From: Dokdonella sp.
GTDB taxonomy: Bacteria; Pseudomonadota; Gammaproteobacteria; Xanthomonadales; Rhodanobacteraceae
Direction: 5' to 3'
Assembly (NCBI RefSeq): GCF_019634775.1
Contig: NZ_JAHCAS010000001.1
Span: 682,001-746,000, forward strand
DNA length: 64,000 bases
Positions 37,980 through 46,169 of the stretch are shown piece by piece. Under the pieces are notes generated by a model. The model worked only from the letters and a program-made list of their open reading frames with translations, was not told the origin of the DNA and made no database searches. The first letter of the stretch is position 1. Every line of letters starts with the position of its first letter. The position numbers and the translations under genes are program-made.

Positions 37980-38250
37980 AGCTGCTACGGCATTCGGTGC
38001 ACTCCCACCGGCGCAGGCGTATGCGAGCACGCCGAGGACGGAATTCAGGGGCCGGCCGCGCGCCGGTGGGAGGACGCACAAATCACGCTGCACACGGGCC
38101 GCGGTGACGGGACTGGATCGAGGCTGGCGCCCGGCGGTCTTAGGAACAGGGGGAATCCAAGAGGACCGTAGTGCCGGGCGCCAGGTTGATCGAATCCGTA
38201 CTGTCGTCACGCTGGAAAGGCCGCTTCCTTGGAAGCGGCCTTTTCATTTT
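37980..38250 (+). ncRNA. Candidate structured RNA ending in an intrinsic terminator
   Basis: Between mnmG and the 65-codon gene, a stretch without coding signal carries three consecutive stems. The first is a perfect 13-bp stem 38002-38014/38060-38072 (CTCCCACCGGCGC) with an inner hairpin GGCGT...ACGCC. The second is a perfect 12-bp stem 38124-38135/38173-38184 (CTGGCGCCCGGC). The third is a terminator stem AAAGGCCGCTTCC/GGAAGCGGCCTTT (38216-38228/38231-38243) followed by TCATTTT. I could not match it to RNase P RNA, tmRNA, SRP RNA or 6S RNA by their conserved motifs. The 5' end is uncertain. A decayed repeat is an alternative. Confidence 0.5.
38216..38250 (+). terminator. Intrinsic terminator of the candidate RNA
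   Basis: A 13-bp perfect stem AAAGGCCGCTTCC with its complement and a two-base loop (TT) precedes TCATTTT on the plus strand. The T-rich tail is only on this strand, which sets the direction. Confidence 0.8.
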
Positions 38251-38419
38251 GCGACGAGGCGACGGTAACGGCAACTGCTTTTGGCAGACTGTGACCATGA
38301 TCGCGGAAAAGCGGCACTTGCCGGGCGAGCTGCGCGATCCCGGTCAGAAAGCGACACGTCACGTCAGCGCTGCACGCCGCAGCTGCGCAGGAACGGCGGT
38401 TTCCACCGCGAAGGGGACT

Positions 38420-38435
38420 TGGCACGGCCTTTGCT
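38420..38435 (+). promoter_or_regulatory. Sigma-54 (RpoN) promoter
   Basis: TGGCACG, four bases and TTGCT match the consensus TGGCACG-N4-TTGCW exactly; the -24 GG (38421-38422) and -12 GC (38433-38434) are correctly spaced. The expected start is near 38446, 30 bases before the ATG of the small gene at 38475. An enhancer-binding activator is required for such promoters; none is encoded nearby. Confidence 0.8.
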
Positions 38436-38474
38436 GCATCTCCTGCAACCAGACTTCCACCAGGGGACACCGCC

Positions 38475-38672
38475 ATGATCGCCACCGCCTCCAGCATGAG
38501 CTTCAACCCGCTCTTCCTCCGCCACGACCTGATGATCGAGCTCGGTCGCCTGGAGATGGCCATGGAGGACATGCGCCAGCATGGCGTGCAGGACCAGGCG
38601 CAGCAGCAGGTTGCGCAACTCGAGACGCGCCGCGCGCGCATCAACGAGGCGCTGAGCCGCCTGCCAGCCTGA
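38475..38672 (+). CDS. Small helical protein of unknown function, sigma-54 controlled
   Basis: This 65-residue protein (MIATASSMSFNPLFLRHDLM at the N-terminus) is predicted mostly helical. It has acidic and Met-rich segments (LGRLEMAMEDMRQ) followed by a Gln-rich heptad-like stretch (QDQAQQQVAQLETRRARI), suggesting a coiled coil. The ribosome-binding site AGGGGA sits seven bases before the ATG. The gene stands alone between an exact sigma-54 promoter and an intrinsic terminator. No signal peptide, membrane segment or known family was recognised. Confidence 0.65.
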   Translation: MIATASSMSFNPLFLRHDLMIELGRLEMAMEDMRQHGVQDQAQQQVAQLETRRARINEALSRLPA

Positions 38673-38735
38673 AAACCCGCATCATCGCTCGCGCACGCGC
38701 ACCCCTGGTGCGTGCCCGGGTCGAATCGCAACACC

Positions 38736-38767
38736 GAAAAGCCGCGCATTGCGCGGCTTTTCTGTTT
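38736..38767 (+). terminator. Intrinsic terminator of the small sigma-54 gene
   Basis: Stem AAAAGCCGCGC with GCGCGGCTTTT around ATT, followed by CTGTTT, 64 bases after the stop at 38672. Confidence 0.8.
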
Positions 38768-38906
38768 GCGGCCGCCACGGCGCAACAAGGCAGGTGCAGG
38801 CCACGTCAACTTCGGCGCAGATTGTCAGGGAGCGACAAGACCTGCCCCGTCACACCGCGCTTCAGGACATCCACGGCACCCGAACCGGCGCCGCGATGAC
38901 CTTTCT

Positions 38907-41567
38907 TCACAATGCCTGCAGTGGCCCGGCGAGGCTGCGCGCGACGATGTCGGCAACATCGCGCGAGCGCACGCGGGCGGCCAGGCGTTCGAGTTCGGCA
39001 CACATCAGGCTGCGCCGCCCGGCCTCGAAGCGCCGCCACGGTCCGAACGCGGCGGCGAGACGTGCGGCGACCTGCGGCGTGGTCGCGTCAAGGCGCTCGA
39101 CGGCGGCGCCGACGAGGCGGTAGCCGGCACCGTCGTACCGGTGGAAAGCCAGCGGATTGCGCAACGCAAACGAGGCAAACAAGGCATAGACCTTGTTCGG
39201 GTTGTCCCAGCGGAACAGGGCATCGCTGGCCAGCACCTCGACGCGCTCGACGGTATCGGCGTGCGGCGCCGTGGCCTGCACGGCAAACCACTTGTCCAGA
39301 ACCAGCGCATCGTCGACATGGCGCGCACGAAAATCCGCCAGCACGTCAGCGGCATCTTCAGCGGCACCGTGCACGAGGCAGGTCAGTGCGGCGAGACGGT
39401 CGGTCAACGTAACCGCATGATCATGATGCGCACGGGCCAGTGCGTACTGGCGGGCATCGGCGCGACACAACAGACCGAGGCAACGGTTGCGCAGCCGCCG
39501 ACGCCCCTGGGCCGCCGCGCCCATGCCTTCAGTGGCGGCCGGCGCAAGCAGTGAATAGCGCAGCGCGAGCGGTGCCTGCAGTGCGGTGGATAGCATGACT
39601 TCGACCGCATCGCGTGCGGCATGCACGCGTTGCGGATCGACTTCGATCAGGGCTTCGGCCAGAGTGACCTCATCGGCAAGGGTCAACATCTCGGCCAGCG
39701 TAGCCGGATCGAGCAGGTCATCGGCGAGTGCCTGGCGCAGAGCGTCGATCCATGCCGCATCCATCGCCGCATCGACCACCGTGCCGGCGATGCGCACATC
39801 GATGATGCGCCGTGCCAGCGCGTCGGCGCTGAACCAGCGGTTGAAACCATCGTCCTCGTGCGCGGCGAGCACAGCGAGGTCACGCCAGTGTGCAGGGGCG
39901 AGACGCACCGGTGCGGAGAAGCCGCGCAGCAGCGAGGGCACCGGTTCGGTCTCGACGTCTTCGAGGGTCACGCACGCCTCGGCCGCATCGACGACCACCA
40001 CGTGTGCATGTGCGGACCCATCGCAGCCGTGAATGCGCGAGGACAAGACACGTCCGTCGCGGCCGAACAGCGCCAGGGCGAGCGGGATCGGCAACGCCTG
40101 CTTGGCAGCCTGGCCGGGTGTCGGCGGCGTGTGCTGGCGCAGCGCAAGCGTGTAGCGGCGCGCCACCGCATCGTAGTGGCCGCTCCAGTCCAGTACCGGC
40201 GTGCCCGCCTGGCGATACCAGGCCAGCCAGGCCGACAAGTCGCGCCCATTGGCATCGCCGAGTGCGGCCACGAAGTCCTCGACCGTCACGGCGGCACCGT
40301 CATGACGATCGAAATAGAGATCCATGCCGCGACGAAATCCGGCCTCGCCGAGCACGCGCTCGAGCATGCGCACGATTTCGGCGCCCTTTTCGTAGACGGT
40401 CGCGGTGTAGAAGTTGTTGATCTCGCGGTAACGCGAGGGCCGCACCGGGTGCGCGAGCGGCCCGGCATCCTCGGCGAACTGCACACGCCAAAGCATGCGC
40501 ACATCCTCGATGCGGCGCAGCGTGCGCGAGGCGACGTCCGATTCGAACTCCTGCTCGCGATAGACGGTCAACCCTTCCTTGAGGCTCAACTGGAACCAGT
40601 CGCGACAGGTCACGCGGTTGCCGCTCCAGTTGTGGAAGTACTCATGACCGACCACGGCGAGGACATGGCGCAAATCGTCGTCGGTGGCAGTTTCGGTGTC
40701 GGCGACCAGGTACTTCGCGTTGAAGATGTTGAGGCCCGTATTCTCCATCGCGCCCATGGTGAAATCGTGCGTGGCGACGACATGGAAGACGCCGAGCCGG
40801 TAGCAGCGCCCGAAGCGACGCTCGTCCCAGGCGAACGCGGCCTTGAGTGCAGCCATGGCATGTGCACAGCGCGCGATGACGTCAGCTTCGGCCCAGATGA
40901 CCAGGCGCACCGCGCGCCCCTCGCTGGTGAGGTAGCGGTCCTCGATCGATTCGAGATGGCCGGCGACCAAGGCGAACAGGTACGAAGGCCGTGGCTGTGG
41001 ATCGAAGAATCGCGCCCAGTGGCGGCCGCCGGGAAGTGCGCCGGCACCCTCGGCATCGCCACCAGCGAGCAGGACCGGGAAACGGTCACGCTCGGCACGC
41101 AGTTCGACACGGTAGCGCGACAGCACGTCGGGACGGTCCAGGCTCCAGGTGATGCGACGGAAACCCTCCGCCTCGCATTGCGTCAGCAGGAATCCCCGCT
41201 CCACGCTGCCGCTGAGATAGAGGCCCTGCAAGGCGGTATTGGCCGACGGGTCGATGCGCGAACGCGTTTCGACCACGGCCGTGTCGCGATCGAGCTCGAT
41301 GACGAGGGCGCCCGCCTCGAGGTGCCACGACGTTGCGGCCGGCTCGTCGCCGTCGATGCGCAACCCGAGGAGTTCAAGTTCCTCGCCGTCGAGACGCAAG
41401 GGTTTGCGCGGTCCCTGTGCCGCACGATGCACATGCAGACGCGCATGCACGAAGGTCTCACGCACATCGAGATCGAACACCAGCTCGATGTCGTCGATGC
41501 GCCAGGCCGGCGGACGGTAGTCCTCGAGGCGGACTTCGGTACTGGCGGGAGATTCGCGGTTGCTCAT
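38907..41567 (-). CDS. pepN: Aminopeptidase N (M1 family)
   Basis: This 886-residue zinc aminopeptidase trims peptides in the cytoplasm. The substrate motif GAMEN and the zinc motif HEYFHNW (first His308) with the downstream Glu in SLKEGLTVYREQEF are present. The C-terminal helical domain contains NPNKVYALFASFALRNPLAFH, typical of the E. coli-type PepN. Length is as expected (about 870-890). Start at ATG 41565-41567 (MSNRESPASTEVRLEDYR). Earlier in-frame codons have no similarity to the family. Confidence 0.97.
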   Translation of the reverse strand: MSNRESPASTEVRLEDYRPPAWRIDDIELVFDLDVRETFVHARLHVHRAAQGPRKPLRLDGEELELLGLRIDGDEPAATSWHLEAGALVIELDRDTAVVETRSRIDPSANTALQGLYLSGSVERGFLLTQCEAEGFRRITWSLDRPDVLSRYRVELRAERDRFPVLLAGGDAEGAGALPGGRHWARFFDPQPRPSYLFALVAGHLESIEDRYLTSEGRAVRLVIWAEADVIARCAHAMAALKAAFAWDERRFGRCYRLGVFHVVATHDFTMGAMENTGLNIFNAKYLVADTETATDDDLRHVLAVVGHEYFHNWSGNRVTCRDWFQLSLKEGLTVYREQEFESDVASRTLRRIEDVRMLWRVQFAEDAGPLAHPVRPSRYREINNFYTATVYEKGAEIVRMLERVLGEAGFRRGMDLYFDRHDGAAVTVEDFVAALGDANGRDLSAWLAWYRQAGTPVLDWSGHYDAVARRYTLALRQHTPPTPGQAAKQALPIPLALALFGRDGRVLSSRIHGCDGSAHAHVVVVDAAEACVTLEDVETEPVPSLLRGFSAPVRLAPAHWRDLAVLAAHEDDGFNRWFSADALARRIIDVRIAGTVVDAAMDAAWIDALRQALADDLLDPATLAEMLTLADEVTLAEALIEVDPQRVHAARDAVEVMLSTALQAPLALRYSLLAPAATEGMGAAAQGRRRLRNRCLGLLCRADARQYALARAHHDHAVTLTDRLAALTCLVHGAAEDAADVLADFRARHVDDALVLDKWFAVQATAPHADTVERVEVLASDALFRWDNPNKVYALFASFALRNPLAFHRYDGAGYRLVGAAVERLDATTPQVAARLAAAFGPWRRFEAGRRSLMCAELERLAARVRSRDVADIVARSLAGPLQAL

Positions 41568-41717
41568 GGTGGATGCTGGCCAGAATGTGGCGATTGAACC
41601 ACGAAGCGTACCGGGGAGCGCCCATCTGACCCTGCTGCCCCTGCGCATGCGTTCGCCGGCATCGTGTTTCAGGCGACCGCATCGGCTATCGTCGCGTTCG
41701 ATCCGACAGGTTGCGAT

Positions 41718-42701
41718 ATGTCCGCCATCGACTTGCCCGGTTTTGCCGATCTCGAGCGGGCGCGCCTGCGCATCGCTGCGCATGCGCGGGTCACGCCGGT
41801 GCTGCGTTCGCGCTCGCTCGACGCGCTGGCCGGCGCCGAACTGCATTTCAAGTGCGAGAACTTCCAGCGTGCCGGCGCCTTCAAATTCCGCGGCGCCTGC
41901 AATGCCGTCTGGGCACTCGACGAGGCCACCGCACGGCGTGGCGTGGTTACGCATTCGTCCGGCAACCACGGCGCCGCGCTTGCCCTCGCCGGACACACGC
42001 GCGGCATTCCGGTGCACGTCGTCGTACCGGACGGCGCGGTGCGTTCGAAGCTCGCCGCGATCGAGGCCTTCGGCGCCAGCGTGCACCGTTGCGCGGCCAC
42101 GCTGGCCGCGCGCGAGGACGCCGCCGCGCGTGTCTGCGCACAGACCGGCGCCAGCCTTGTGCATCCGTATGCCGATGCGCGCGTCATCGCCGGCCAAGGC
42201 ACGGCGGCGATCGAACTCCTTGAAGCCATCGCCGACCTCGATGCCCTGGTCGCACCGATCGGCGGCGGCGGCCTCATCGGCGGCACCGCGATCGCCGCCG
42301 CGCAGCTCTCGCCCGGCACGCAGGTGTTTGCCGCCGAACCTGCCGGCGCGGCCGATGCCGCCGAATCACTACGGCTTGGTGCACGCGTCGCGGATTTCGA
42401 ACCACACACGATCTGCGATGGCCTGCGTGCGCTGATTGGTGCGCCGAACTTCGAACTGCTGCGCCGGCATGGCGTGGAAGTGCTGACCGTCGACGACGAC
42501 GCGACGGTCGCCGCGATGCGCCTGGTTTGGGAGCGCCTGAAGATCGTCATCGAACCGTCCAGCGCGACCGTGTTCGCCGCCGTGCTGCGTCATCGCGAGC
42601 GTTTCGCCGGCCAACGCGTCGGCCTGATCGTTTCCGGCGGCAACGTCGATCTCGACGCCCTGCCGTGGACGCCGCCGCCCAGCGCGCCGGGACGCGGGTA
42701 A
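41718..42701 (+). CDS. PLP-dependent threonine/serine dehydratase or serine racemase-like protein
   Basis: This 327-residue fold-type II PLP enzyme has the Schiff-base lysine in AGAFKFRGA, the substrate-loop motif SSGNHGAALA and the phosphate-binding Gly-rich loop PIGGGGLIGG. A LIVSGGNVDL motif near the C-terminus is typical of short threonine dehydratases without the ACT-like regulatory domain and of serine racemases. It is divergent from pepN. Exact substrate (Thr, Ser or racemisation) is not decidable from sequence. Confidence 0.88.
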   Translation: MSAIDLPGFADLERARLRIAAHARVTPVLRSRSLDALAGAELHFKCENFQRAGAFKFRGACNAVWALDEATARRGVVTHSSGNHGAALALAGHTRGIPVHVVVPDGAVRSKLAAIEAFGASVHRCAATLAAREDAAARVCAQTGASLVHPYADARVIAGQGTAAIELLEAIADLDALVAPIGGGGLIGGTAIAAAQLSPGTQVFAAEPAGAADAAESLRLGARVADFEPHTICDGLRALIGAPNFELLRRHGVEVLTVDDDATVAAMRLVWERLKIVIEPSSATVFAAVLRHRERFAGQRVGLIVSGGNVDLDALPWTPPPSAPGRG

Positions 42702-43045
42702 TGCCGAACAGCGCGACGGCAAGCAGGACGATTGCCGAGACCTTCGGCCGGACCGGGCCCCTCGCCGAGCACGGCCCATGCGAACAGCCCGCCGCACAAC
42801 GGTACGGCCAGGCTGCTCAGGCCGGCGATGCTCGCCGGCAGCCGCTGCACGATGTTGACCCGCATCAGCCAGGCGCGCGCCAGGCCACGAAGCCGATCGG
42901 TGCCGCATGCTGCAGGGCCTGCTTCACGACGATCCAGTTGTAGCTCCAGATCAACGTCAACATCGCCAGCGCGAGCAGCGCGGTGGCGCGGGAATGGGGG
43001 CGATTGGGGGTTGCGGCGGCACGGCGGTACGGATGATCGCGCCCG
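42700..43045 (-). pseudogene. Decayed EamA/DMT-family transporter
   Basis: Read on the minus strand, a first-helix fragment of an EamA transporter (LLALAMLTLIWSYNW, VVKQALQHAAPIGFVAWR) is joined, after a frameshift and the loss of about 180-200 codons, to the ninth/tenth-helix region (VQRLPASIAGLSSLAVPL, LFAWAVLGEGPGPAE). A second frameshift continues to a final-helix fragment (SAIVLLAVALFGITRVP). Family members are about 290-300 residues; about 100 codons remain, and a stop at 42865 closes the first part. The left end touches the PLP gene stop. Confidence 0.75.
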
Positions 43046-43108
43046 GATGCACACGACGGCTTGGCGCGCGTATCCTCCACGCGCCGCAAAGCCGACCGGA
43101 ACCCGTCG

Positions 43109-43537
43109 ATGTCCTTCCCTGCAGACACGCCCGCCGCACGCGCGATCGCGCTGGTGGCCGACTACTACGCCGCCTTCAACCGCGGTGACCGCGAAACCAT
43201 GCTCGCCTGCCTCGGCGACGATGTCGCCCACGACATCAACCAGGGCGCACGCGAGACCGGCCGCGAGACCTTCCGTGCCTTCCTCGTACGCATGGATCGC
43301 TGTTACCGCGAGCGCCTCGAGAACATCGTCCTGATGAGCAATGCCGAGGGCACCCGCGTCGGCGCCGAATACGTCGTGCACGGCCAGTACCTTGCCGATG
43401 ACGAGGGTCTGCCGCCGGCGAACGGCCAGCACTACGTGCTGCCGGGCGGCGCGTTCTTCGACGTGCGCGACGGGCGCATCGCGCGCGTGACCAATCACTA
43501 CAACCTCACCGACTGGATCCGCCAGGTCGGCGGCTGA
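43109..43537 (+). CDS. NTF2-like / SnoaL-type protein
   Basis: This 142-residue protein has the cone-shaped NTF2-like pattern: N-terminal helix (ADYYAAFNRGDRETMLACLG), central strand region VAHDINQG, and C-terminal strands GGAFFDVRDGRIARVTNHYN with DWIRQVGG at the end. It resembles the ketosteroid-isomerase-related proteins found beside metabolic genes. No catalytic residue can be assigned. Start at ATG 43109. The tag gene follows 4 bases later. Confidence 0.82.
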   Translation: MSFPADTPAARAIALVADYYAAFNRGDRETMLACLGDDVAHDINQGARETGRETFRAFLVRMDRCYRERLENIVLMSNAEGTRVGAEYVVHGQYLADDEGLPPANGQHYVLPGGAFFDVRDGRIARVTNHYNLTDWIRQVGG

Positions 43538-43540
43538 AGC

Positions 43541-44161
43541 ATGGCGAGGAACGCCCACGCACTGGCCGACGACGGCCGCATCCGTTGTTCCTGGGCCGGC
43601 GGCAGCGCCGCCGAGCGTGTCTATCACGACACCGAATGGGGTCTGCCGCAGCATGACGACCGCACCCTGTTCGAGTTCCTCGTGCTGGAAGGGGCGCAGG
43701 CGGGCCTGAGCTGGCGCACCGTGCTCGAGAAGCGCGACAACTACCGGCGCTGCTTGCACCGTTTCGACATCGCGCGCGTGGCACGCATGAGCGACGCGGA
43801 GCTCGAGCAATGCCTGCTCGACCCGGGCATCGTGCGCAACCGACTCAAGGTGTACGCGGCGCGCGACAACGCGCGCGTGGCGCTCGAGGTCATCGCCGCC
43901 GAGGGCAGCCTGGCGAAGTACCTGTGGTCGTTCGTCGACGGCGTGCCGATCGTCAACCGCCCGCGCCGTGGCGCCGACGTGCCGGCCAGCACCGTGCGAT
44001 CGGATGCGATGAGCAAGGCCATGCACAAGCGCGGCTTCCGTTTCGTCGGCTCGACGATCTGCTATGCCTTCATGCAGGCCACCGGCATGGTCAACGACCA
44101 TCTCGTCACCTGCTTCCGCCACGCCGAATGCACCCGGCCACCGCCTGCGAAACGCCAATGA
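43541..44161 (+). CDS. tag: DNA-3-methyladenine glycosylase I
   Basis: This 206-residue base-excision repair enzyme removes 3-methyladenine from DNA. The N-terminal RCSWAG and YHDTEWG motifs, the FEFLVLEGAQAGLSW segment and the C-terminal zinc-binding CYAFMQATGMVNDH / TCFRH region are diagnostic. It overlaps the next gene by ATGA (44158-44161). Confidence 0.97.
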   Translation: MARNAHALADDGRIRCSWAGGSAAERVYHDTEWGLPQHDDRTLFEFLVLEGAQAGLSWRTVLEKRDNYRRCLHRFDIARVARMSDAELEQCLLDPGIVRNRLKVYAARDNARVALEVIAAEGSLAKYLWSFVDGVPIVNRPRRGADVPASTVRSDAMSKAMHKRGFRFVGSTICYAFMQATGMVNDHLVTCFRHAECTRPPPAKRQ

Positions 44162-45066
44162 TCGTCGACAATGCCGATGCCTTCCTCAGCGCCTTCGCCG
44201 CGCTGCCGGTGCGTGCCGAAGGGGCGACCGCGCGCGCGGCCTTCCTGATCACGCCGGCCGCGTTTTCGCTGGCCGTCGAGTCGGCCGGCGACAACCGTTA
44301 CATGGACCTCGGCCTCCCGGTCGATCCGCTGCGTGCGCTCACCGAGCACGCCGAACTCGCGCGCCGGCTCGGCGAGGACCTGCCGGTGGCGAGCTTCCCC
44401 GGCGATCCGGCCGCGCCGGACGGCATTTTCCCGAACAACGTCTTCGCCACCGTACCGGGCAGGCTGATCATCGGCCGCATGCGTCACGCGGTGCGCCGGC
44501 GCGAAGCGGAACGCCACGACATCCGCGCCTGGTTCGACCTGCTCGGCTACGCGGCGTCACCGCTGCCGTCCGGCGGCTACGTTGCCGAGCTGACCGGCTC
44601 GCTGGTCATCGACCGCGCGCGCAACATCGGCTACTGCGGCCTTTCCGAGCGCTGCGACCGCACCGGCGCGCGCGCGATGCACGAAGCCTTCGGTCTCGAC
44701 CTGACCTGGTGCTTCGACCTCGCCGCCGGCGAGTACCACACCAATGTCGTGCTCGCGATCCTCGCCGGGCGTGCGGCGATCGTCGCCCCGGACGGGTTCG
44801 CCGATGCACGCGTGCCGATGGCGATCGCCAAGGCCTACGCGGGCGCCACGGTCGTCCTCGACGCCGCGCAGAAGAACGCCTTCGCCGCAAACTCGATCGC
44901 CCTGTCGCCGTCACGAGCGTGGATGAGTGCGCGCGCGGCAGCCGCGCTGCGCGACGACCAGGTCGCCACGCTCGCCTCCGCCGGCTTCTCCATCGGTGCG
45001 GTCGAGCTCGGCGAGATCGAGAAGGCCGGCGGCAGCCTGCGCTGCTGCGTGGCGGAGATCTACTGA
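44158..45066 (+). CDS. Amidinotransferase/arginine-deiminase-family protein (CtlX-like)
   Basis: This 302-residue guanidino-group-modifying enzyme has the beta/alpha propeller motifs: FPNNVF near residue 89 (Asn/Asp region), TGSLVIDR, EYHTNVVLA (catalytic His) and the C-terminal nucleophile in LRCCVAEIY. Members include citrulline-utilisation hydrolase CtlX and arginine deiminase-like proteins. The substrate is likely a guanidino compound or citrulline; not fixed by sequence. It starts inside tag and is probably coupled to it. Confidence 0.8.
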   Translation: MIVDNADAFLSAFAALPVRAEGATARAAFLITPAAFSLAVESAGDNRYMDLGLPVDPLRALTEHAELARRLGEDLPVASFPGDPAAPDGIFPNNVFATVPGRLIIGRMRHAVRRREAERHDIRAWFDLLGYAASPLPSGGYVAELTGSLVIDRARNIGYCGLSERCDRTGARAMHEAFGLDLTWCFDLAAGEYHTNVVLAILAGRAAIVAPDGFADARVPMAIAKAYAGATVVLDAAQKNAFAANSIALSPSRAWMSARAAAALRDDQVATLASAGFSIGAVELGEIEKAGGSLRCCVAEIY

Positions 45067-45172
45067 TGCCACGCGCCACGGAACCGGCGAGTTCAGCGGC
45101 AATTCAAGCCGCCACGCCAAGACTGCGGCCGCGTTCCACACGTGTTTTCCGCTTCCTGCTACCTTTTCGCCG

Positions 45173-45412
45173 ATGAAGCTCCTGGGTCGAGGTCGAGTGC
45201 TCGCCGCCGTCGTGGCCATCCTGGTCGCGCCGGTGTCGTTGGCTGCCGACGAGATCACGGTCCAGCAGGCTGTCGACAAGGTGCAGCGGGAGATGAATGC
45301 GAAGGTGCTGAGCGTGCAGACCTTGCAGGTCGGCAAGCGCAAGCTCTATCGCATCAAGCTCCTCACTCCCGGCGGCCAGGTGCGGGTCGTCGACGTGAAG
45401 GCCAACCCCTAG
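45173..45412 (+). CDS. PepSY-domain periplasmic protein
   Basis: This 79-residue protein has a signal peptide (VAAVVAILVAPVSLA, cleavage after LAA) and a short PepSY domain (ITVQQAVDKVQREMNAKVLS then YRIKLLTPGGQVRVVDV). It precedes the phoP/phoQ pair by 14 bases and may modulate the sensor (inference from family and position). Small for the family but complete. Confidence 0.85.
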   Translation: MKLLGRGRVLAAVVAILVAPVSLAADEITVQQAVDKVQREMNAKVLSVQTLQVGKRKLYRIKLLTPGGQVRVVDVKANP

Positions 45413-45426
45413 TCCCGGAGAAAACC

Positions 45427-46155
45427 ATGCGTGTACTGCTCGTTGAAGACGAAGCGCCTCTGCGCGAGACGCTCGCCGCCCGGTTGAAGCGCGACGGCTT
45501 CGCGGTGGATACCGCAGGTGATGGCGAGGAAGGCCTCTATCTCGGCCGCGAGGTTCCATTCGATGTCGCCATCATCGATCTCGGCCTGCCCAAGCTGTCG
45601 GGCATGGACCTGGTCAAGCAACTGCGCGAGGCCGGCCAGCGCTACCCGATCCTCATCCTCACCGCGCGTTCGTCATGGCAGGACAAGGTGCAGGGCCTCA
45701 AATTCGGGGCCGACGACTACCTGGTCAAGCCTTTCCATGTCGAGGAATTGCTGGCCCGTCTCAACGCCCTCGTGCGTCGCGCCAGCGGCTGGTCGCGCCC
45801 GCAGCTCGAGTGTGGCCCGATCGTGCTCGACACGACCGCGCAGACGGTCACCTCGAATGGCAGCACGGTCGATCTCACCAGCTACGAGTACAAGGTGCTC
45901 GAATATCTGATGATGCATGCCGGTGAACTGGTCTCGAAGGCCGATCTCACCGAGCACATCTACCAGCAGGATTTCGACCGTGACTCGAACGTGCTCGAAG
46001 TCTTCATCGGCCGCCTGCGTCGCAAGCTCGATCCGGATGGCGCGATCAAGCCGATCGAGACCGTGCGCGGCCGTGGCTACCGCTTCGCCCTGGAACGCAC
46101 CGACTCGTTGGCCGGCGAGGATGACGCGCCCAAAGGGGAAACTGCCGCGAACTGA
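45427..46155 (+). CDS. phoP: Response regulator PhoP (OmpR family)
   Basis: This 242-residue protein has a receiver domain (phosphoacceptor Asp51 in AIIDLGLPK; switch Thr and Lys in LTARSSW and LVKPFH) and a winged-helix OmpR-type DNA-binding domain (SYEYKVLEYLMMHAGELVSK). It closely resembles Xanthomonas PhoP, which responds to low Mg2+ or antimicrobial peptides; the signal here is inferred. The sensor gene follows 14 bases after the stop. Confidence 0.93.
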   Translation: MRVLLVEDEAPLRETLAARLKRDGFAVDTAGDGEEGLYLGREVPFDVAIIDLGLPKLSGMDLVKQLREAGQRYPILILTARSSWQDKVQGLKFGADDYLVKPFHVEELLARLNALVRRASGWSRPQLECGPIVLDTTAQTVTSNGSTVDLTSYEYKVLEYLMMHAGELVSKADLTEHIYQQDFDRDSNVLEVFIGRLRRKLDPDGAIKPIETVRGRGYRFALERTDSLAGEDDAPKGETAAN

Positions 46156-46169
46156 CGAACGTCGTCGCG

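Noticed and set aside
37980..38250. RNase P RNA, tmRNA, SRP RNA or 6S RNA
   Set aside because: Conserved core sequences such as GAGGAAAGTCCG for RNase P RNA or the SRP GGAAGGAAGCAGCC loop are absent.
42590..44158. A 522-residue minus-strand frame over the NTF2-like and tag genes
   Set aside because: It is antisense to two well-supported genes and has low-complexity composition. Only its EamA-like end is meaningful and is reported as a pseudogene.
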